Shown one piece after another: positions 1-4,843 of a DNA stretch of 7,168 nt. Origin of the DNA: Gammaproteobacteria bacterium. GTDB taxonomy: Bacteria; Pseudomonadota; Gammaproteobacteria; Steroidobacterales; Steroidobacteraceae. A program made the translations under genes and the position numbers. The notes below the pieces were generated by a model. The model had not been told where the DNA came from. It saw only the letters and a list, made by a program, of their open reading frames with translations, and did no database searches. Location of the stretch: positions 1 through 7,168 of the forward strand of contig JAFAVO010000076.1 in assembly GCA_019242385.1 (NCBI GenBank), given 5' to 3'. Each line of letters begins with the position of its first letter. Positions within the stretch are counted from its first letter, which is position 1.

Positions 1-644
1 GCGATGGTGGTGATCTCCGCGCCGGTGAGCGAGAAGTACACCGTCACCGCGCCGGCGAGCACCGAGACCCACCCCTTCGGGGCGAAGCCGCCATAGCGGG
101 TGAGGTTGGCGAAGGTCGGCCCGCTGGCGGAGGTATAGCCGCAGGCGAAGGCCGCGGTGAGCGCAATGAAGACCACGATCGCCGCCACCTTGATCGAGGC
201 GAACCAGAACTCGAACTCCCCGTAGGAGCGGGCCGAGAGCAGATTGACGCCGGTCATCACCGCCATCAGCAGGAGCCCGAGGAGCCACGCCGGCAGCCCG
301 AGCCAGCCATGGAGAATCGTCGCCCCCGCGATGGCCTCCACCGGGACCACGATGATCCAGAAGTACCAGTACAGCCAGCCGGCGACGAAGCCGGCCCAGG
401 GACCCAGGCCCACCCGCGCGAACTCGGTGAAGGAGCGCACCGTCGGCAGCGCCATGGCCATCTCACCGAGCATGCGCATCACCAGCAGCACCAGAGTGCC
501 GGTGATCAGATAGCTGAGGACGATCGCCGGCCCGGTGGCGACGATGGCGGCACTGCTGCCGACGAACAGGCCCGCACCGATGATGCCGCCGATCGAGATC
601 ATGGTGACGTGGCGCGGTTGCAGTGAGCGGCTGAGCTCGGTCAT
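1..644 (-). CDS. GabP-type amino acid permease (APC superfamily), 3' part beyond the window
   Basis: This is an inner-membrane secondary transporter of the amino acid-polyamine-organocation superfamily, which imports amino acids by proton symport. Only the first ~214 codons are present; about half of a usual ~450-residue permease lies past the left edge. The N-terminus RHVTMISIGGIIGAGLFVGS carries the family's glycine-rich first helix. It is followed by MRMLGEMA, a WLYWYFW aromatic stretch and GEFEFW, a pattern I recall closely from E. coli GabP (4-aminobutyrate permease). Hydrophobic segments near residues 16-36, 39-62, 82-110, 114-132, 148-168 and 190-212 fit TM1-TM6. The ATG at 644 is chosen because it places RHVTM at the usual family position and an AGGAGG lies just upstream. 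The gene follows the IclR-family gene by 10 bp and is probably co-transcribed and controlled by it. The family is secure, but the substrate (GABA, another amino acid or a polyamine) is not determined. Confidence 0.88.
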   Translation of the reverse strand, partial: MTELSRSLQPRHVTMISIGGIIGAGLFVGSSAAIVATGPAIVLSYLITGTLVLLVMRMLGEMAMALPTVRSFTEFARVGLGPWAGFVAGWLYWYFWIIVVPVEAIAGATILHGWLGLPAWLLGLLLMAVMTGVNLLSARSYGEFEFWFASIKVAAIVVFIALTAAFACGYTSASGPTFANLTRYGGFAPKGWVSVLAGAVTVYFSLTGAEITTI

Positions 645-647
645 GGG

Positions 648-653
648 CCTCCT
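648..653 (-). promoter_or_regulatory. Shine-Dalgarno sequence of the permease gene
   Basis: The minus strand reads AGGAGG followed by CCC and then the ATG at 644. This is a full-strength anti-SD match, but the 3-nt spacing is shorter than the usual 5-9 nt. It lies in the 10-bp gap after the regulator's TGA, so ribosomes finishing the regulator would reach it directly. No closer-fitting start codon preserves the conserved N-terminus. Confidence 0.6.
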
Positions 654-654
654 G

Positions 655-1479
655 TCACCTCGCGAGCCGCCGCTCGGGCCGCCGCGTGTGGCCGAGCGAG
701 GCCGCCTGCGCGCTCTGCAACAGCAGCGGTGCCAGCTTGGCGCGCAGCTGCGCGAGCGTCCAGCGGCTGGTCGGCGCGGAGATGTTGAGCGCCGCCAGTG
801 GCTGGCCGTCTTCCCCGAGCACCGGCGCCGCGATGGTCACATCGCCGCGGTAATACTCCTGATCGGACCAGGCGTACCCGGCATCACGGGCGGCCTCGAT
901 GCGCTTGCAGATCTGTTGCAGGTCGGTGAGGGTCTGCGCCGTGTGCGTGGCGAGGCGCGAGCGCAGCAGGATGCGGCGCGCGGCCGCGGCCGGCAGCGCC
1001 GACAGGTAGGCGCGCCCCGAGGCGGTGCAGTACATCGGCAGCCGCCGTCCGACCGGCATATGGATGTGGAAGGGTTGCAGACTGGGAAAGCGCGCGATGA
1101 ATACCATGTCGGTGCCGTCCGGCTCCGACAGGCTCACCGATTCACCGCTCGCCTGGTTGAGCTCGATCAGATGCGCGGTCGCGTGCTCGAGCAGCGCGTG
1201 CCCGGACAGGTAGGCTTCGGTGAGCGCCAGCGCGCGCACCGTGAGCACCCAGCGGCGCAGCCGCGTGTCGCGCCGCAGGTATCCGAGCCGCAGCAGCGTG
1301 TGGATACAGCGCTGCGCGGAGCTGGTGGTCATACCGGCGGCCGCGGCGAGCTCGGCGAGGCCGAGAGTACGGCGGTCGCCGCCGAAGGTCTCGAGCATGC
1401 TGAGCGCCTTCTGCACCGAGCTGTTGAACAGCGGGTCGCGCGGGCGCAGCGGACGAACCTTGCGCGACGGGCGCTTCAT
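655..1479 (-). CDS. IclR-family transcriptional regulator
   Basis: This is a 274-residue one-component regulator, close to the usual family length of about 250-275. Residues ~19-75 form the winged helix-turn-helix domain: an SVQKALSMLETF dimerisation/first helix, LAELAAAAGM, then recognition helix TTSSAQRCIHTLLRLGYL. Residues ~90-258 form the IclR effector domain, with the characteristic PVGRRLPMYCTASGRAYLSA stretch (142-161) and the late EYYRGDVTIAAPVLGEDG segment (208-225). The N-terminal extension MKRPSRKVRPLRPRD is basic. The whole pattern resembles the PcaR/PobR/PcaU branch, which often senses small carboxylates, but no ligand can be assigned. The ATG at 1479 is the only usable start before the HTH domain. 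It has no Shine-Dalgarno sequence, and a -10-like box lies 7 nt upstream, suggesting a leaderless mRNA. The gene ends 10 bp before the permease, so the permease is the likely target. Self-regulation through the upstream palindrome is an inference. Confidence 0.93.
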   Translation of the reverse strand: MKRPSRKVRPLRPRDPLFNSSVQKALSMLETFGGDRRTLGLAELAAAAGMTTSSAQRCIHTLLRLGYLRRDTRLRRWVLTVRALALTEAYLSGHALLEHATAHLIELNQASGESVSLSEPDGTDMVFIARFPSLQPFHIHMPVGRRLPMYCTASGRAYLSALPAAAARRILLRSRLATHTAQTLTDLQQICKRIEAARDAGYAWSDQEYYRGDVTIAAPVLGEDGQPLAALNISAPTSRWTLAQLRAKLAPLLLQSAQAASLGHTRRPERRLAR

Positions 1480-1486
1480 GCGCTGC

Positions 1487-1492
1487 AGTATA
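1487..1492 (-). promoter_or_regulatory. Candidate -10 box for the IclR-family gene
   Basis: The minus strand reads TATACT, five of six matches to the sigma-70 consensus TATAAT, in an otherwise GC-rich region. Seven bases separate it from the ATG at 1479, so transcription would be expected to start on or next to the start codon. The 17-bp-spaced upstream hexamer is TAGCTA (1510-1515), only three of six matches to TTGACA and overlapping the serS stop codon. The promoter would therefore be weak, or depend on an extended or activated form. Confidence 0.5.
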
Positions 1493-1496
1493 GGCG

Positions 1497-1511
1497 TATC
1501 GATAATCGATA
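1497..1511. promoter_or_regulatory. Perfect 15-bp palindrome, candidate IclR-family operator
   Basis: The plus strand reads TATCGATAATCGATA: two 7-bp inverted arms, TATCGAT and ATCGATA, around a single central base. It is AT-rich against very GC-rich surroundings. It lies entirely between the candidate -35 (1510-1515, touching by two bases) and the -10 box (1487-1492), where a bound repressor would block RNA polymerase. Known IclR-family operators are often short palindromes of about this size. A one-base loop makes an RNA hairpin or terminator unlikely. That the neighbouring regulator binds here is inferred from position and symmetry. Confidence 0.55.
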
Positions 1512-1512
1512 G

Positions 1513-2793
1513 CTACGCAGTGAGGCTGGCGGCACCGCCCATCCACGGCTGCAGCGCCGCCGGGATGCTCACCGAGCCATCAGCCTGCTGGCAATTCTCC
1601 AGCAGCGCGACCAGCGTGCGCCCGACCGCGAGTCCCGAGCCATTGAGCGTGTGTACCGGCTCGGGCTTGCCGCTCGCCGGGTTGCGCCAGCGCGCCTGCA
1701 TGCGCCGCGCCTGAAATGCCTCGAAATTGCTGCAGGAGGAGATCTCCCGATAACGCTGCTGCGAGGGCAGCCAGGCTTCGAGGTCATAGGTCTTGGCGCT
1801 GCCGAAGCCGACATCACCGGCGCACAGCGCCACGCGGCGATAAGGAATCGCCAGGCGCTGCAGCACCGTCTCGGCGTGCCCGGTGAGCTCCTCGAGCGCA
1901 GCATAGGAATCGGCCGGACGCACGATCTGCACCAGCTCGACTTTGTCGAACTGGTGATTGCGGATCATGCCGCGCGTGTCCTTGCCAGCCGCGCCCGCTT
2001 CGGAGCGGAAGCAGGGGGTATGGGCCACGTACTTCATGGGGAGCGCTGCCGCATCGAGAATCTGCTCACGCGCGAGGTTCGTGACCGGCACCTCCGCGGT
2101 CGGAATCAGAAAGTACGCCTGTGGACCTCCCTGCACCGCGAACAGATCGGCGGCGAACTTGGGCAGCTGCCCGGTACCGATGAGTGCCTCGGGTCGCACC
2201 AGGTAGGGCACGTACACCTCGGTATAACCGTGCTCGCGCGTGTGCAGGTCGAGCATGAACTGGCCGAGGGCGCGGTGCAGTCTCGCCACCTGTCCGCGCA
2301 TCACCACGAAGCGGCTCCCGGCGATGCGTGCCGCGGCTTCGAAGTCGAGACCACCGAGCTGCGCGCCGATCTCGATGTGATCGCGCGGCGCGAATTCGAA
2401 GCGGCGCGGCTCGCCCCAGCGCGACAACTCCCGATTGGCGCTCTCATCACGCCCTTCGGGCACGGACTCGTGCAGCAGATTCGGCAGCCCGAGCTGCCAT
2501 TGCTCGAGCTCCTGCTGCACGCTCTCGAGCTGCGCCTCTGCGCGCGCGAGCTCGCTGCTGAGTCCTTCACCGCTGGCGATCAGCGCGGCAATGTCCTCAC
2601 CGCGCGCCTTGGCCTGACCGACCGCCTTCGCCTGGGCATTGCGCTCGGCACGCAGGCGATCCACCTCCACCGCCCAGGGCTTGCGCTTCTCCTCGAGCGC
2701 CCTGAGCGCGCTCACATCGAGCACGAAGCCGCGGCGCGCGAGGTTGCGCCCGACGGCATCCGGATCGGAGCGCAGCAGCTTCGCATCGATCAC
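1513..2793 (-). CDS. serS: Seryl-tRNA synthetase (class II)
   Basis: This cytoplasmic enzyme activates serine with ATP and charges tRNA-Ser; it also charges tRNA-Sec where that tRNA exists. The 426 residues match the usual bacterial length of about 425-430. Residues ~28-105 are the charged, Ala/Glu/Arg-rich antiparallel coiled-coil arm that grips the long variable arm of tRNA-Ser. The class II core follows: TGQLPKF (207-213), TAEVP (232-236, serine site), motif 2 with CFRSEAGAAGKDTRG (261-275) and RNHQFDKVE (278-286), EISSCSNF (350-357), and motif 3 with NGSGLAVGRTLVALLEN (384-400) including Arg392. No key residue appears to be missing. The start is GTG, overlapping the rarA stop as GTGA, with GAAAGG nine bases upstream as a moderate ribosome binding site. 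It is the last gene of the ftsK-lolA-rarA-serS block, and no terminator hairpin follows its TAG. Confidence 0.98.
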   Translation of the reverse strand: MIDAKLLRSDPDAVGRNLARRGFVLDVSALRALEEKRKPWAVEVDRLRAERNAQAKAVGQAKARGEDIAALIASGEGLSSELARAEAQLESVQQELEQWQLGLPNLLHESVPEGRDESANRELSRWGEPRRFEFAPRDHIEIGAQLGGLDFEAAARIAGSRFVVMRGQVARLHRALGQFMLDLHTREHGYTEVYVPYLVRPEALIGTGQLPKFAADLFAVQGGPQAYFLIPTAEVPVTNLAREQILDAAALPMKYVAHTPCFRSEAGAAGKDTRGMIRNHQFDKVELVQIVRPADSYAALEELTGHAETVLQRLAIPYRRVALCAGDVGFGSAKTYDLEAWLPSQQRYREISSCSNFEAFQARRMQARWRNPASGKPEPVHTLNGSGLAVGRTLVALLENCQQADGSVSIPAALQPWMGGAASLTA

Positions 2794-4100
2794 TCGGTTC
2801 GGCCTTTCGTTGGCGAATGCGACCGCAGCCGGGCGAGCGCTTCGCCGATTTTCACTTCGAGCCCGCGCGGCACGGGCCGATAGTATCGCCGATCCGGCAG
2901 CTCATCCGGGAGGTAACGCTCCCCGGCGGCAAACGCATCGGGCTCATCATGCGCGTACCGATAGTTGCGCCCATAACCGAGATCCTTCATCAGCCGGGTG
3001 GGGGCGTTGCGCAGCCGCAGCGGCACATCGAGCGTGCCGAATTCCTCCACATCTGCCATCGCCTCCCCCATGGCGAGGTATACCGCGTTGCTCTTGGGCG
3101 CACAGGCGAGATACACCACCGCAGTGGCGATCGCGAGCTCGCCCTCCGGTGTGCCGAGGCGTTGATAGGCCTGCCAGGCGTCGATACACAGGGTGAGCGC
3201 GCGCGGATCGGCGAGCCCGATATCCTCCACCGCCATGCGCGTCACGCGGCGCGCGATGTAGATCGGGTCGCAGCCGCCATCGAGCATGCGGCACAGCCAA
3301 TAGAGCGCTCCGTCCGGGTCGGTACCGCGCACCGCCTTGTGGAGCGCGGAGATCTGGTCGTAGAACTGGTCCCCTCCCTTGTCGAAGCGTCGGTGGCTGC
3401 CACCGGCGACCTCCTGTGCCATCGCCAGGCTCAGTTGCCGTGCGCCCGCCGCCTCGGCCAGACCCGCGGCGAGCTCGAGCATGTTGAGCGCACGGCGGGC
3501 ATCCCCATCGGCGGCGCGCGCCAGCAGGTCGAGCGCGGCAGGCTCGGCCTCGAGCTGCTGGCGCCCGAGCCCCCGCTCGTCATCCGCGAGCGCGGTGCGC
3601 AGCAGCGACAGCAGGTCATCGAGCGACAGAGGTTGCAGCACGTACACCCGCGCGCGCGACAGCAGCGCGCTGATGACCTCGAACGAGGGGTTTTCGGTGG
3701 TGGCGCCGATGAAAATCAGAGTTCCGTCCTCGAGATACGGCAGAAAGGTGTCCTGCTGTGCCTTGTTGAAGCGATGGACCTCATCGAGAAACAGCAGCGT
3801 CGGGCGACCGTGCTGCGCGCGTGCGCTGCGCGCGGCTTCCACCGCGGCGCGGATGTCCTTGACCCCGGCCATGACCGCCGAGAGTGCGATGAAGTGGGCG
3901 TTGGCGGCCTGCGCGATGAGTCGCGCGAGCGTGGTTTTGCCGGTGCCGGGCGGCCCCCACAGGATCAGCGAATGCAGCTGGCCGCCCTCGATGCTCGCCG
4001 AGAGAGGCTTGCCGGGACCGAGCAGGTGGCGTTGCCCGACGAACTCGGCGAGATTGCGTGGCCGCATGCGGTCCGCGAGCGGGCGCAGCGGGTCGTTCAC
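2790..4100 (-). CDS. rarA: Replication-associated recombination protein A (RarA/MgsA), AAA+ ATPase
   Basis: This clamp-loader-like AAA+ ATPase acts at stalled replication forks, related to eukaryotic Mgs1/WRNIP1. The product of the chosen start is 436 residues, against about 447 in E. coli. The N-terminus NDPLRPLADRMRPRNLAEFVGQ is typical. The Walker A motif GPPGTGKTT is at 49-57, Walker B LLFLDEVHRFNKAQQD at 102-117, sensor 1 GATTENPSFEV at 132-142, and the arginine-finger region SALLSRARVY at 144-153. Sensor 2, GDARRALNMLE, is at 199-209. The C-terminal MgsA tetramerisation domain runs from about 250 to 425 and includes VEDIGLADPRAL and the RYLPDELPDRRYYRP tail. The frame stays open for 72 further codons into lolA, but those codons look nothing like RarA. 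The GTG at 4100 fits the conserved N-terminus and overlaps the lolA stop as GTGA. No clear Shine-Dalgarno sequence precedes it, so translational coupling to lolA is likely. Confidence 0.97.
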   Translation of the reverse strand: MNDPLRPLADRMRPRNLAEFVGQRHLLGPGKPLSASIEGGQLHSLILWGPPGTGKTTLARLIAQAANAHFIALSAVMAGVKDIRAAVEAARSARAQHGRPTLLFLDEVHRFNKAQQDTFLPYLEDGTLIFIGATTENPSFEVISALLSRARVYVLQPLSLDDLLSLLRTALADDERGLGRQQLEAEPAALDLLARAADGDARRALNMLELAAGLAEAAGARQLSLAMAQEVAGGSHRRFDKGGDQFYDQISALHKAVRGTDPDGALYWLCRMLDGGCDPIYIARRVTRMAVEDIGLADPRALTLCIDAWQAYQRLGTPEGELAIATAVVYLACAPKSNAVYLAMGEAMADVEEFGTLDVPLRLRNAPTRLMKDLGYGRNYRYAHDEPDAFAAGERYLPDELPDRRYYRPVPRGLEVKIGEALARLRSHSPTKGRTE

Positions 4101-4843
4101 TTGCGTGCCGTGCCGATGACATCGGCCCCGGCGGGCGGTGTGAAGCTCACGTCCGCTGGCCGGACCGATCCGTTGCGCTCGATTTTCTGGAAGATGATCG
4201 TGGCGGTCTGATCGAGCTTGTCCTCGAGGATCATGCGGCGCAGCTCGCCGTGCTCGAAGCCGAAGAGCGCACTGCGGAAGTCCGCCTGCGCGCCGGCAGG
4301 CTCGACCAGCACCCAATCGAGACCCTCGCGCTCGCCCGCGGATGAGATGTTGAAGCTCTTGCGCACATCCACCGCGCCGGAGAGCAGCATCGCCGGTGTG
4401 GCGGAAAGCGCGGTATCTACGGGCTTCACCGTGACCTGTTGCAGATCGCGGTCGTAGAACCAGAGGTTCGTGCCGTCGCAGACCATGAGCTGGCCGGCAC
4501 CACCTGCGGCGGTGGCCGCCCTGGCGTTTCCGGCACCGGAGTCCCCGGCTACCGGCTGGGGATGCACGTCCCAGCTGAATTTTCCGGGCCGTTGCACGAT
4601 CAGGGTGCCGGTGGCGCGGTCGATCTCGCGCCCATGCGGATCGGCGAGTGTTTGCAGGAAGCTGGCGCGCAGCGTGTGCAGATTATCGAGGTACTTGTCG
4701 AGCGGCGTCGGCGCGCTGTTGGCGGCCGCCGCCACCGCAGCCGGCGGCGGGAGCGGCGGTGCTGCGAGCACGCCTGCACCCGGCGCCACGCTCAGCAGTG
4801 TCGGCAGGAACCAGCCCCAGCGGGCGGCGCGCCGCTCACTCAT
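4097..4843 (-). CDS. lolA: Outer-membrane lipoprotein carrier protein LolA
   Basis: This periplasmic chaperone takes mature lipoproteins from the LolCDE transporter and hands them to the outer membrane. The chosen product is 248 residues, longer than the ~204 of E. coli LolA. Residues ~1-28 form a signal peptide: RRAAR, a hydrophobic stretch, then an Ala-rich cleavage region with no lipobox cysteine. A Pro/Ala-rich linker runs to about 46. Family landmarks are LRASFLQTL (58-66), GTLIVQRPGKFSWDV (79-93), LWFYDRDLQQVTVKPVDTAL (127-146), TPAMLLSG (149-156) and FTPPAGADVIG (234-244). An Ala/Gly-rich insertion of about 20-23 residues (~95-117) separates KFSWDV from QLMVCDG, where E. coli LolA has only a short turn. 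The ATG at 4843 overlaps the ftsK end by 8 nt (ATGAGTGA) and leaves a normal signal peptide; a start 12 codons upstream would add a poor, Arg-rich extension. The identification is firm. Confidence 0.95.
   Translation of the reverse strand: MSERRAARWGWFLPTLLSVAPGAGVLAAPPLPPPAAVAAAANSAPTPLDKYLDNLHTLRASFLQTLADPHGREIDRATGTLIVQRPGKFSWDVHPQPVAGDSGAGNARAATAAGGAGQLMVCDGTNLWFYDRDLQQVTVKPVDTALSATPAMLLSGAVDVRKSFNISSAGEREGLDWVLVEPAGAQADFRSALFGFEHGELRRMILEDKLDQTATIIFQKIERNGSVRPADVSFTPPAGADVIGTARK

Noticed and set aside
1497..1511. The palindrome as a rho-independent terminator of serS
   Set aside because: A one-base loop cannot form a stable RNA hairpin, the arms are AT-rich, and no U-tract follows.
535..2883. 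Long plus-strand open frames at 535-1512 and 1651-2883, opposite the IclR gene and serS
   Set aside because: They are low-complexity Arg/Ala/Gln/His-rich translations over intact conserved genes, with no ribosome binding site or family match.
2817..4211. A 464-codon open frame on the plus strand, antisense to rarA
   Set aside because: It is a product of GC-rich codon use in rarA, where antisense frames lack stops. Its translation is Arg/Gly/Glu/His-rich with no recognisable domain, whereas the opposite strand encodes an intact RarA.
4101..4316. Extension of rarA upstream by 72 codons into lolA
   Set aside because: The extra residues are Arg-rich and unlike any RarA N-terminus. The GTG at 4100 begins exactly at the conserved NDPLRPLADRMRP segment.
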